A stretch of 64,000 bases of DNA, from the NCBI GenBank assembly GCA_000149265.1, contig CH003021.1, forward strand, positions 1,198,462 to 1,262,461, given 5' to 3'. Numbering within the stretch: the first letter of the stretch is position 1; each line of letters opens with the position of its first letter. Position numbers and translations under genes: made by a program. The notes under the pieces are model-generated. The model worked only from the letters and a program-made list of their open reading frames with translations, did not search any database and was not told where the DNA came from. Below, one piece after another: positions 36,740-48,705 of this stretch. This stretch comes from Ciona savignyi (lineage: Eukaryota > Chordata > Ascidiacea > Phlebobranchia > Cionidae).

Positions 36740-39687
36740 ATGCAGTGCTCGGAGGTAAGCTAATATTAATAAAAACGAGTTTTGTGTTACGTATTTATGA
36801 CAAAACAAATCGAATAAATTTGTTACTTTGACATAAAGAAATATTATGTTTGTCCGACAGATTAGTCTGGTAGGTTAGAGATGCGACTAGGTACGGAACG
36901 GTAGTCTGATTTTTCTCCGCTGGGTGGCGCTATTTATTTTTTTGGAATTATCTGGGGAGTAACTATTTTCGATAATAATGTTAGGGTTGGGGTTAAAGTT
37001 AGTTCTGGGGTTGAGATTAGTGTTTGGGACAGGGTTAGAATTACTTTCTATAGCAATCTAAGTGATCTAAGCGGTCCTGTAGTATTTAGAGGCACCGGCG
37101 ACTGAGTGGTCTTTGGTCTTATACTAGTTTTCGCACTTACTAATCGTATTCCTCGTTAGTGTGGTGGTAAGCGTCGACGCCTGTCACGCGGGAGACTGTG
37201 GTTCGATTCCCCGTCGGGTAGTTTTTTTAACTCTTTTGTTTCTTAGTTATAAACAAACTCATCATAACCCCGCATTCAGCTTGTTTGAGCATTTTTGGAA
37301 TTTTTCCAAGCATTGGCTAAAGTAATCGATCTCTTTGCAGTTTTTTGATTGTAAACACTATTTACTTAAAATGCGTAAATGGTGTAATAAACATGGGGCT
37401 AGAGTTAGTGTTAGTCTTGCGGTTGAGTTTAGTGTTCAGGAATGGGTTAAAATTAGTGTCCATAATTTTAGTTGGTAGTTTCCCTCCTCCCCGCTTTAGT
37501 ACAGCTGATAAATAGCGCCATCCAGCAGAGAAAAATCAGACTACCGTTCTGTCTCTAGACGCATGTGTAGGTTAGTGCGTTTACCTTTCAACCGAACATT
37601 GCCTGAACCCAGCGGATTAATGGCCCTACGAAATTGAAGGAACGTGAATCATACACAACACAGTACAATACCTCCGATAATTCGACGGTGGCCGCGAGGT
37701 GACCTGACGATTGCTTGGTGTTTTTTTATGATGTCATAAACATAATGACAACATAAAAAACACCACACATGAACAGGAATGTCTTAAATTTTGCTTTGCG
37801 GCACTTACAGAAGAATCACAATCTTGATACAAATGTCGAAACTATTACACTCTGACATGGTCACATTATGAGAGGTTATTGGAAATTAAAACAACCATGC
37901 TTTAGTTGCAGCTAGACCTTGAAGAGTTGGCTAAGTTACAAGGAACAGTTCAAAGAGAAAGATTGAAGCGACTACTCACTGCAGAGAAAGTAAAAATTGA
38001 GAATGAGATAAAACAACTATCAGCTGCTGTTACACCACCTTCTGGGGAAATAAATCAACATGTCAAGCCTAAAACTCCAACAACCACAATCACATCGTAT
38101 GGTAATATGTTAATATCTATTCTATACTTAATGACTGAAGAAATATTTTTGATAATGTTTAATGTTAATTATATATATAGTGTTGTTTTATTATTATTTT
38201 GTTGTTTTAATTCCAGCTTGGGACCAATCGGACAAATTTGTTAAGATCTATGTCACAAATTTAAAGGGCATACAGAATTTGAGTCAAAACAATGTCAGTT
38301 TAACCGATGGAGGTCTTCACTATTGCCTGGTCATCAGAAATTTTAATGGAACCAATTATCTGTTTAACGTTCCAAGGCTGGCTAATGAAACTGAGGCACC
38401 AACCTTTAAGGTTGGTTTTTAAATATTATGTGTTTAAGATAGTAGCTGTAACTAAATGCATTTTAATTGCTTAGCATGGTTTCTATAGGATAAAGCTTCG
38501 GTTTGTCAGTTAAAGTTGTTTTAACAACAAGTCATTTGTATTTAAAACATTTTGCAAGTCAGTCTCCAACTTATTGTTTATTTATAAAGAACTTATTGCT
38601 TAATTATGGTTTACCTTATTTAACTTTTTAACTAAGCAATAAAAAATGTTAACCACTCAAAACCTCAGTATATGCTCACAGTCCTGGCTATAGCTCATGG
38701 AATAAATTTAAGCCGGCAAATGGTTTCAACTATTTCCAGTAAACCTACAATTACAGAATGAACTGTACAATAATTATCTATTGTAGTAAATAGATATCAC
38801 AGTGAATAGGTCCACCCATCCACAATCCAACCCACTCCAATATCTGTCATTGCGATTAAAAATTTCCTATTTCAGTTAAAAACCGACATGGTTCTAATAA
38901 TGTTCAAAAAGAAAACTCAGGAAAAGTGGGAATTTCTAACTGAGAAGGATAAAATGGCAAAAGCTAATAAGGAAAACCAATTCAAGTAAGATATAATTTT
39001 GAAGCATGAAATGTGAAATCACATTATATGCAATATTTGTTTTTATGTATTGTGAATTTATTTCTCAAAACATAAGTGTTAAATTAAATTGTCACATGTT
39101 ATTTAACATTACTCGTACCAATTCTAAATCTAGGTAATTTAGGAGGCGTTCAAACAATGATTCTCCCAGGTAGCGACAGGAAGTTTTCTATTTTTTACCG
39201 CTGCTTAAAATTAAAGCTTTGATCTGTAACCTTTAACTCAAAAACCATCAAAATTGTCTTTAAATTTGTTGAGCTTCTACCTCATCATACATGAGGATTT
39301 TTTCCAACAAAACATCTCGGAAACGCACATTCCACACCTTTATTTCACGCAGCTGTGCTTCACTATTTACAAAACTTCACAGCTAAAAAAACACTGGCGT
39401 GCATGCTGCTTTCAAACATACAAACATTGGGGAGTCACCATTGTTACTCAGCAAAATACTCTTTTTAATACCATTACTAAAAGCGTACAAGTACAAGTCA
39501 GATGCGCCGCGAACATATAACCACTTTTGGATTTAAAAACTTTCCTATCAGGCCATCTCTTGGTAAAGAAGAGGACCCATCAGCCGGGATAATGGGAATG
39601 ATGAAAAAGATGTATGATGAGGGTGATGATGAGATGAAGCGTACCATCGCGAAAGCTTGGACCGAATCTCGCGATAAACAGATGTGA
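36740..39687 (+). CDS. CACYBP: Calcyclin-binding protein / Siah-interacting protein
   Basis: Five exons in phase: 36740-36754 (ATG and four codons), 37912-38101, 38217-38410, 38876-38985 and 39552-39687 (TGA). They give 214 residues (human 228). CACYBP links Siah1, Skp1 and S100 proteins in beta-catenin degradation. The N-terminal helical hairpin is visible ([10 protein letters not shown]...[13 protein letters not shown]), followed by the CS domain beginning [12 protein letters not shown]. The SGS-type C terminus carries [20 protein letters not shown] and ends [11 protein letters not shown]. The tiny first exon is the least certain part: it was chosen because its phase fits and an ATG follows a short leader. 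The 1.16-kb first intron is packed with repeats (MITE pieces, a tRNA-Asp-like sequence and a SINE). Confidence 0.93.
36965..37091. mobile_element. GGGTGCC-type MITE, left-truncated, in CACYBP intron 1
   Basis: Carries the shared core (TTAGGGTTGGGGTTAAAGTT) and the right end (GTAGTATTTAGAGGCACC). The left terminus is missing. Confidence 0.7.
37150..37221 (+). pseudogene. tRNA-Asp(GTC)-like sequence, probably a pseudogene
   Basis: A 72-base stretch matches the length and layout of animal tRNA-Asp: CCTCGTTAGTGTGGTGGTAA D arm, CTGTCAC anticodon loop (anticodon GTC), and GGTTCGATTCC B box. A run of seven T residues, a Pol III stop, follows immediately. However, several stem pairs are broken: at least two in the acceptor, about two in the anticodon stem and one in the T stem. 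It is therefore more likely a decayed copy than an active gene. It lies in CACYBP intron 1. Confidence 0.65.
37390..37500. mobile_element. Fragment of the GGAGGGAAAGCGGG-type MITE
   Basis: Shares the core (GGGCTAGAGTTAGTGTTAGT) and right end (TTTCCCTCCTCCCCGCTTT) with the complete element at 36391-36605. The left end is lost. Confidence 0.6.
37569..37730 (+). repeat. Composite SINE copy 3, internally deleted
   Basis: The tRNA-like head is shortened and joined to CATTGCCTGAACCCAGCGGA and the rest of the body. The tail is missing. Confidence 0.75.
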
Positions 39688-40016
39688 GAGTCTCCTCTTA
39701 TACAACTATCCAACATCGGGACCACTGAGACATAGCAAAAACAATGTTTCGTTTAGAGATGCAAATGGACATATTTCCAAAACTTTAATTTTGAAATATT
39801 TTAAGTAGTAATTAGCATTGAATGGAAACTTAAACATTGGCGCCATAATCTGCGTGGCTATGCGCGCATACGCTCCATTTAATTGTTGACTTTTGCTGGC
39901 GCTTAAGGTTTAAAATGTGCAAAATTTGTTTTATCTAATACATCTCCAAATCCGTTAAGTGTGAGTTTTATTTGGACAAATGATTAAAAAGATAATGGTC
40001 TACTGTCGTAAGATTT

Positions 40017-40302
40017 ATAATATTCACGTTTATCCGTCTGAATGGGAAAACCAGGGAATTAACACACATGCAATCGTCAGATCACCTTGGGCCCACCGTC
40101 GGGTTACCGGAGCTATTGCAGTGTATTGTGTATGATTCACACGTTCGTTCAATTTCGTAGTACCGATTAATCCGCTGGGTTCAGGCAATGTCCTTTAAGT
40201 GTTTTGGCCAAGGACACAACCGATCAGTTATAAGTGACTATAGTTTCAGACCTGCAACACTTTGGTTGAAAGGCGTCGCACTAAACCACCAGCCTAATTC
40301 GC
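40017..40302 (-). repeat. Composite tRNA-derived SINE copy 4
   Basis: Minus-strand copy with tail (TTCACGTTTATCC), body (GGTTACCGGAGCTATTGCAG, TTAATCCGCTGGGTTCAGGC) and a decayed head. Confidence 0.85.
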
Positions 40303-42340
40303 CACCATCGTCGAAATACCGGAGCTGTTGTACCAACCCTTCGGTAGTAATAACAGCTAACACTGAGAGTTTCATGTAATCTACCGTAAACCTGTCGCAT
40401 CACGATTACGACCAAGACACTTACAGCAAAGAACAATTTGATTCTTTCGAACTACTGGCAATATCCTATTCACGATCCAGACAACTGAGGGTAGCATTTT
40501 ACTTTCACATGTAAACCACATTTATTGTTTGTGTTTAGAAATTATGTATTGCAAATTTTTCTTTATTACGAAGTTCCTTAAACATTTAGTCTATAACCCA
40601 AAGACACGCAGCTATCGAGATAACATACTGTGCTTTTAAAACGCATAGTATATGTTAGACCGACGCTTGTGGACCCGAGGCCGGTTACAAACGTACCTTA
40701 GCCTTAACCTTTTATTAATCAATGTAGCAGGTTTTGCCTATAGTCTATTTTACTTGCACCATTTGATCCAATTTGTAAATAAAGTAAACTATCACTGTTA
40801 AATGCAAAGAGCAAAATAAAAAAAACGCAGCCGCAAACCCTTACCTTAACGATTCCATTAACATTATTATTTGTACATTAAAGAACCTTAAGAGCTAGAT
40901 ACCATTTGTTACGCTTGTGTATCCCATGGCCAAATTACCGAGAGCATGATATGACCAAAAACCTGCAAAGGTTACGTAGGTACAGGCAATTTACGTACAT
41001 GTAGGGTAGGTATATGGAATTATGACGCTCTTGGCCATTTAACAGATTGCGTCTCTGTACGCAAGTTAATAACGTGTAATTTCTGGCGATTTTTAAAACC
41101 CATGCCCAACGTGGAAATTAAGTTGCTAAATAACCTACGTGGTAGTTGATGGAATTATGACACTTTTGCGCAGTTCTAAAATTACACTCATATAGGCAAT
41201 ATGTGCAAATTATCCAAGTCAAAGGGCTACGTGAGTGTAGTAAAAGTACATAGACCATACTTTGGGAACTATGGCAAAGTTTAGTTGAATGTTTTTGTTA
41301 ATTTAGCACTAATTGGCAGTTTACTTAAAACAATTTACATCAACGGAGTTCCAAATTCTTCTCGACCCTATAGATTTAAAAACAGGCAAATTCTTGTACT
41401 AAAAACATTAAACTTTCTGTGGTCGGATTCTGAAAGTCGTATTTATCAAACTACTCTGCATGACTGAACATAAGAGGAGTGTTGGTAAAAATAGCAACTT
41501 TAGTTTCAAGCGCCGGAACAATCCGTGTCCACACTGCGTTGTTAAATGAAGTAAAGGTTTTGGTTTGAACTAGCACTTTTAATTGACGCGTATTGTAAAA
41601 TGTATCAACGACTCTCTTGCGTGTTAATACTCAACCAAGAATTAAATAAAGGAGATCTGCAAACTACAGTTGATACAACATGCCAACTATATACACGTCA
41701 TATAACAAAGAAAACAAAAATATGCGGCGGTTAAACCTGACATTCAAAAAGTACATTTTGTGAATTATTCAAGTCAATGTTTAAAGCACTGAAAAAATGT
41801 TAATAAAGAATCCGGCTTTTGAGGTTAAAGATTGGTGCTTGGATTTTGTCAAGGGTTTGGCTACACGTATATAGATAACATTTCTAAGTTAAACATTTCA
41901 TGGCAACATTAGCATGACGACAATACGTGATAGGCCAATTTTATGGAAAAAGAAATGGAAAATTCCTGGCGATAATTATTTAGGCAGGTCATGTGTTTCC
42001 TAGCCACTTGTATTTGGTGTAAGCACCATTTGTGGTTTAAACTGACGGCTTGTACAGTCTAGAGTCTAGACAGCATTGGTCATAATGTATATAGGCTTAC
42101 TAATTGTTTCGGATGAATTGAACGGCTGTATCAAATTTTACGATATCATTGAGATTATTTTAGATACTTGGCGATTTGAAAGCTGCTAGTCGTAAAACAA
42201 AGGTGTTTAGTTTTTAATTCTTAAATAGGATCAAGCTTTATTGCCAAACAAGTGTCGATACGAAACGTCAGTCAATGTAACACGGTGGCAAGTTATTTCT
42301 AATCAGATAAATAAATGTTACTTATAAAGCAATTTGGATT

Positions 42341-42622
42341 TGGATATGGATATTCATGTTTATCCCCGTGAACAGGAAAACCAAGGGGGTTAACACACGG
42401 GCAATCATCAGATCACCTTGCGCCCACCGTCGGGTTACCGGAGCTATTGCAGTGTGTTTCACACGTTCCTTCAATTTAGTAGAATCCATTAATCCGCTAG
42501 GTTTAGGCAATGTCCGTAAAGTGCCTTGCCCAATTACACAATCGTCTATAGCTAGCTACCAGTTTCGAACCTGCGGCCCTTCGGCTGAAAGACGACGCAC
42601 TTAACCACTAGACTAATCTGTC
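42341..42622 (-). repeat. Composite tRNA-derived SINE copy 5
   Basis: Minus-strand copy from GGATATTCATGTTTATCCCC through GGTTACCGGAGCTATTGCAG to GACGACGCACTTAACCACTA. Confidence 0.85.
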
Positions 42623-44214
42623 GGTCAATTTTATGTTATATGATTTCCTGACCGTTTGTTAAGCAGGCTGTAGCGGGTTTATCTGCATTACCAGACATTT
42701 TTACCAACGACAAAATATCTGTGATAGTGAAGTTATCGTACCGGAAGGTTTAGAGGTACAAATTTCCAAGTAAAATGATTTAAATGGCAATTCTCGCTTG
42801 TATGCGTGACCTAGTAATTATTCTTGACTAGTTATTAAAATATTTTTTTAAACGGTTATTAATAGAACACCTTAAAATAAGTTAAGCAAAAGGTAATAAT
42901 AGACTGGTATACAGCAAAACAATTGTTATTAAAGCTCGTCAAATATATCAAAATCCAAATATTAAGCATACGCAAAGCTAGCTACTGGCAGTTAGCCAGG
43001 TTTTGACACATTTCACAGTAAAAGCGTAAATTATCAGTAGACTTATTTAAAATATGATAACTTTCTTTAAATAAGTGAACGGCTTTTAAGCTAGTTTTCC
43101 AAGAAATATTCACTCGTTTTCAATTGACATCTAAAAATAAATGTTTTACATAGTAATGATTAAATGCTTTGCCCTTTGTGGTGGGTGACCCGGTCAGTAA
43201 CAACTATTTTTTTCTTCTAAATTTAGTTTGCATCAATGCAGACGGTTTGCAACAGTCTGCAGCTAAACCGACTGGCTCGTTTATTACGCAGGTTGTTTCC
43301 TTTTTATTACTTCGAACCAAATCCATTTAGAGCGTACACTGCAAATCAATTTATTTTTGAGGTGTATAACAAGCGAAAATCTATCTTGTTATGATCACTA
43401 AGCGATAGTATAGTTTATATGTACTATTATTAATAAAATTGCCGTAGCTCGGAAGGACAGTGACGTATAATTTAATAGTGAAATTTTGATGATGTCATTA
43501 CCCAAAACATCGTGTCCTTAGTGATATTTATTGATACGCACATGCGTAGAGTGGAAGCCAATAAAAAACGCCATGTTTAAATTTAGACCTCACGCATATT
43601 GACGGCCTGTATAAGAGTTTTCTTTGTTTAGCGAACTTTCCAAATAGAAGATAAGCGTGTAATTCTCATAAAATGATTATAATATCAAAGAAATCGCCTT
43701 GAAAGTTCTTTAGGACTAAATAATCACAAGATCTAGGCCTCCGTCTATATTCAACAGGATGTGTATATACATGACGTTGTCCTAGTTGCATGTAAGTCAG
43801 CTGGCTCGCTGCAACAACTAAAGTGAGTCATTTTTTTCTTGTCTGCCATTTTCCTGTGCTCTACAAAGAAGATAACTTATTTATACTTTGTTAGTTGTTG
43901 AGAAATTAGCACGTGCAGCGTTTGGATAATAGTGCATTCAAACAGTAGTAGTGATAATGTAAGCTTAAGATAAATATAAACCATACACGTCGGTCATGGC
44001 TGTTACAAAACACCGAGAGTTACAGATATTGACAGACAGCGTTATTAGAATAACGTTGCCAAGAAAATTTCGTCACAATTCTCTTGTGATATAAAATCGT
44101 TTATTGAGTCTTATCCAGTGTATTGCTTTAGCCGTTTGTATTGTCATAAATATGTTTTCAGAATCTAACGTAACTTTATTTGTAACCAGAGTCGTAAAAT
44201 TATAGTTTTTAAAC

Positions 44215-46328
44215 ATGAATGTAACTTTTAAACCACTTATGAAAGATACCCTTGCAAACTTAATGAACCTTCAACAAGGTAAGAACAAGCACACTGTTAC
44301 GTAACATATGATCGTAAATGACTTCACAAATACTATTGTAATTTATTAGCCTGTTACCTTGTAACCAATAATATTTTAATTATATCAAATTTGTTCGGTG
44401 ATGTTATGTGCATGTGTTAGCATTATAATAAGTAAAGACCATGTTTGAACTCGAAACAGGTAAGGAAGGTTATATTATTATGTTTTCGGCCGAAATGTAA
44501 AAGGTGCCGTGGTCTGGTCTTATCAAATTATATTTTTTAGATGCTAGAACAAAAGACTGGCTTCTGGTGGATGACCCAACCTATCCTTTTGCTATAGTGT
44601 GTTTGTATGTTGTGGTTTGTTTTAGCGCCGAAACCATCATGAAAAATCGCCCAGCCATCAACATTCGTTGGTTGTTCGTCGGCTATTACTTTACATGCGT
44701 ACTACTATCAGTCTACGTTTCATTTGAGGTAAGTGTGAAGTGTAATGAGTTAATACGTAGAAAGCATGTGCCTTAAATTAAGCATCATATCCGTTCGGTT
44801 TCAACAACTATAGGCAATCCGATAGGTCAATTTTCCTCCCTTGACGTCATCGAAATTCCAAAAAAAACACAGTGGTATGTTACAGGGTTCGGTAATAAAC
44901 TAGGTTTGTTGACCGTAATTCGCATGTTTAAAGTATAAATTCCGCAGGAAATCGCTAGCGGCATTTAAGGTTTTATACACAGATCGATAAAACGCTCGAT
45001 TCATTGCCATAGTTTTGGAAAGTAAATCACAGGCTGCCTGGTGAAGCCAGCTATATCTTGAAATCCTTTGATTGACTGGTGATAATCTATTGTTTTGTAT
45101 TTCAGGTTTTGATACACGCATTTCCCACTATGTACAATGCGTTTTGCCCTGCTGTTACTCCCGCATACCAGTACAGCACTTCCGGAATGAGGGTGAGATT
45201 TAGTTTATTTTTAAATACAAGCCATCCGCGTGCTGATACATACAATTCGATTATCATAAAATCCTTACTGCTAGCTGGTGTGTTATTTTCTTTCTTTACA
45301 GGTATGTTCAGCAGTATGGCTGTTTTATATGACCAAATACATGAAATTTTTCGACACTGTACCACTAATGCTACAACGAAAGTTTGACCGTATAAACTGT
45401 TATCATATATACCATCACTGCAGTATGACGCTTATGCTCTGGTTTCACGTCAAGTATTACGTCGACGGACCAGGTAACATTATGTTCTATATTACTCTTA
45501 TGAAATGTTCGGGTGCATGACTTTTATGTACCCCAACATTCTAAGTTTGGATAATTTTTCCAGAAAGTAATGCTGAACCATATTCTTTACTTTTTTACAA
45601 AACCATTTTTTCTTCCGCCCATTGTTTACGTATTTATTGTTTCCAGATGTGCTTGGAGTTTTGCTGAATTCGCTGTTTCACATACTAGTGTACAGTTATT
45701 ATGGCCTGAACGCGATTGGACCAAGCATGCGAAAATATTTGTGGTGGAAGAAATATATCATCAAAATGCACATGGTGAGAACATTTTCATTAATTTCACT
45801 TTCAACACATACAAATAAGCAGCCGTGTTTGCTTCTTTGCGTGGCCTTTATTTATATACCTAAGACGGGTATATACACTGGGATACATATAGGCGAGATT
45901 TCTACCACATTTTGCGCGTTCACAAAGTATTTATATCAAACGCGACTGTTTTTGCAGTTGTTGGTTATACTACCATATGAAAAATATTCATATTTACATA
46001 CAAATTCACCTCTCAGTAGTACGCTACTAAGCACATCATCGACACATTTTAAAGTACGTATCACGTTAGTATGCTTTATTTTGGCAAGATTTTTACTTAC
46101 AATTGCTTTATTTTAATTTTTAATGTGCTTAAATGGTATTTAAATTAATTTTAGGTCGAATTCTGGACCGTCATCCTTGCCGATATGTACTACTTCTTTA
46201 TCAATTGCAATAACAAAGGTTGGATTCATTTGGCAGTTGTCGCTAATGTGTCTGTTTTGACTGTACTAATCTTGGTAGTCGGCCATCCCAGTTCCACAAC
46301 CGATCCCAAGCAGAAAAAAACGGTTTAA
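44215..46328 (+). CDS. ELOVL-family very-long-chain fatty acid elongase
   Basis: Six exons in phase: 44215-44278, 44541-44728, 45106-45192, 45302-45473, 45647-45774 and 46155-46328 (TAA), giving 270 residues. ELOVL proteins are ER-membrane 3-ketoacyl-CoA synthases that add two carbons from malonyl-CoA. The signature HxxHH box is present as HIYHH in exon 4, after KYMKFFDTV. The family motifs NSLFHILVYSYYGL and KYLWWKKYI follow in exon 5. The opening DARTKDWLLVDDP resembles ELOVL1/4/7. Several hydrophobic membrane segments are visible. The protein ends KKTV, which fits a C-terminal dilysine ER-retrieval signal. The last exon is diverged: the usual QF.. helix motif after LWWKK reads as VEFWTVILAD. 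Subfamily is not settled. Confidence 0.92.
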
Positions 46329-47337
46329 TGCCGACTTGCCAATAATACATTAGTAAATCCTCTTCAAAATACCCAGTTGTATTATTTTGAAGCAGGGGGT
46401 GTTTTGTCTGCGGTCTTCCCTCAGTTGCGAAATACCGTTGAATAACTGCTTTTAAACAGTACAACAACAGTTGTGAGTCCAAGTGTGTTATGAAGAAGTT
46501 TATTCTTTCATGTTTATTTTCTGGATTACACATAAAAATCTTTGGTGTACTGCTATAACGTTTTAAACAAAAAAATTTAAACAAAAAGTCAATCTTTTTA
46601 AAATTCATGTGCAATTTCTAAACGCAGTAATGTAAAATTACTCTATTGATATGTTTAAACCGTTCAACTGATACCGAATAAACATTGGAATTAGAAAATT
46701 GTGGTATAGATGTGGCTTTTTAAAAACACTAATTGATTATAAGCCAATAGTTTTTAGACTGAGCAAGTTCTACATACTTACTGTACCTCCAAATCATAAG
46801 TAGAGTATAGTAATCTCATATGAGCTATGATATAGTAGTCTGGTTGTTAACACTTGGTATGCGTTCTGTCAATCATACCTTCTATTTATAATTTGTCATT
46901 GCGGTTTCTACCAAGTGTGGGAATACTTAATGTGGTAGTCGTTATTCGGGTAGATCAGAAGCTTTGTTTTCCCCAGCGTAATTTAGCAATTTTATTGCGG
47001 GAAAAATGTTCGCGAAGTTATTCTTTTCTGGCATTGATTTTGAAAGAAAGAATTCAGACTTAAGGCGTATTATCTGGGAAATAACAGCTGATAGTTAATA
47101 AGAGCTCAAGCATTAATGTGATCAGATTGAAACGAAGTTCCTAAACCACAGACTTAAAAACTTATTTTTAGGGTATTTAGGTATAATATTTTCTAGAGGC
47201 TATCACATGGCTACTGTCCCATGGAAAGTGCAATTCGTGCTGTCCCATTATATGCGGTTATCACTTGGGGGCTAACCGCAAAAAAGTCCCATGTATCCAG
47301 TTCTGTAAAACTCAAAACAGTAGTACGTTATTTAGGA

Positions 47338-47585
47338 TAGGATAGAATATTTACGTTTATTTCAGTAACTGGGAAAACCAAGGGGGTTAACACGCGGACA
47401 ATCGTCAGATTACCTCGCGCCCACCGTCGGGTTACCGGAGCTATTGTAGTTAAGTATGATTTACACGTTTCTTCCATTTAATAAAACCCATTAATCCACT
47501 GGGTTCAAGCAATGTCCGTTAAGTACAACCGACTAGCTAGCGACTAGTTTCGAATCTACAGGTGCGAAGCACTAAATCAACAGAC
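47338..47585 (-). repeat. Composite tRNA-derived SINE copy 6
   Basis: Diverged minus-strand copy with GGTTACCGGAGCTATTGTAG and AAACCCATTAATCCACTGGG. The head is decayed. Confidence 0.8.
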
Positions 47586-47732
47586 AAAAAGAGGCTTGAC
47601 TTATTCACTCAAGTAAAAAGTTAAAATAACCTGATTTTAATCCAGTCTTTTAAAATATCCCTTCAGTTTGAGGTAACGATTATAAATGTGTTGTTAACTT
47701 ATTGTACCACCATATATTGAAAGCGTACATGA

Positions 47733-47950
47733 TGGGTGCCTCTAAATACTACAGGACCGCTTGGATTGCTATGGAAAGGTATTCTAACCCTGTCCCAAAC
47801 ACTAATCTCAAACCCAGAATTAACTTAAACCCCAACCCAAATACTAATATCATATGGCTTTTGTAATTACGAAGTATAGTAAGCGATCCAATAAAGCGCT
47901 CCAAGCGATTCAAGCGCTCCATGCAATCCAAGCGATCCTGTAGTATTTAT
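47733..47950. mobile_element. GGGTGCC-type MITE, right end decayed
   Basis: The left end is GGGTGCCTCTAAATACTACA followed by GGACCGCTTGG. The core has the CCCTGTCCCAAACACTAATC motif. The right side carries repeated GCGATCCAA/GCGCTCCAA units and CCTGTAGTATTTA, but the last bases have changed. No target duplication is visible. Confidence 0.75.
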
Positions 47951-48039
47951 TGACATTGTTTTTTTGCCTTGGTAAGTGTTGCACATGAAAACTTTTCAGT
48001 GGAATTTCCTTTTGGGAATTTCCTTTTTCTACTGTGTCT

Positions 48040-48122
48040 CACAATTTCCGGGCCAGCCCTTCTCCTAAAGCCGGTTCCCCCACCATACGGGTCGCTTTAC
48101 TGCACACTTTTCTTCGAGGCTT
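48040..48122 (-). repeat. Dispersed repeat, inverted relative to 31.3 kb
   Basis: CTTCTCCTAAAGCCGGTTCC and GGTCGCTTTACTGCACAC are the reverse complement of the segment near 31315-31392, with several differences. Confidence 0.6.
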
Positions 48123-48372
48123 AGTGTAAATTTTTTAAAAACATTTGTTTTTTCATTATTTATTTATTTTTTTAAATTGGTTTAGCGGCCACGTCTAATT
48201 ATACCAAAACTTGATAATTGATTGTTTTTTTTGGAAAAAGTGCTTGGCAATGAACAATTCCTAGGAGAGAGTGTTTCATGCGGAACGACAAAATCTCTTT
48301 TCTTTTTTTGGGGGCTGATTCTTCTCTTTTTAAATAATATCGCGCCCTAGATGATTTTCAGGTTCCATGACA

Positions 48373-48678
48373 ACTGAACCCCTTACAACTGAACCCCTTA
48401 CAACTGAACCCTTACAACTGAACCTTTTACAACTGAACCACTACAATTAAGCCCTTGCAACCGAACTGCTTTTAACTGAACCCATTTAAACTAAACCCCT
48501 TTACAACTGAACCCATTTCAATTGAACCTCTTTACAACTAAACCCTCTTTTCAGTTAAAGAGGTTCTGTTTAAAGGGGTTCAGTTGTAAAGGGGTTCAGT
48601 TGTAGGGGCTCAGTTGTAAGGGGTTCAGTTGTAGGGGCTCAGTTGTAAGGGGTTCAGTTGTAAGGGGTTCAGTTGACT
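48373..48678. repeat. Inverted minisatellite: two arrays facing each other
   Basis: The left arm is about 11 copies of ACAACTGAACCCCTT, increasingly diverged toward the centre. The right arm is about eight copies of its complement, AAGGGGTTCAGTTGT. They meet near 48545-48555. The outermost units are best conserved on both sides. The RNA or single DNA strand could form a hairpin of over 100 bp. Confidence 0.85.
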
Positions 48679-48705
48679 GGTCACCGATTTTCAAACCGCA
48701 CCTCG

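Larger units (their letters stand above)
39688..44214. other. Intergenic interval between CACYBP and the elongase gene
   Basis: About 4.5 kb without coding evidence. Two minus-strand SINE copies (40.0 and 42.3 kb) are the only recognisable features. The elongase promoter is presumably at the right edge, but no specific element was identified. Confidence 0.5.

Noticed and set aside
45622-46116. 164-codon open frame on the plus strand
   Set aside because: It overlaps elongase exon 5 in another frame and continues through the following intron. The elongase exons explain the region.
48373-48678. Regularly spaced short repeats that might suggest a CRISPR array
   Set aside because: There are no unique spacers, the repeats are contiguous and inverted about a centre, and the genome is eukaryotic.
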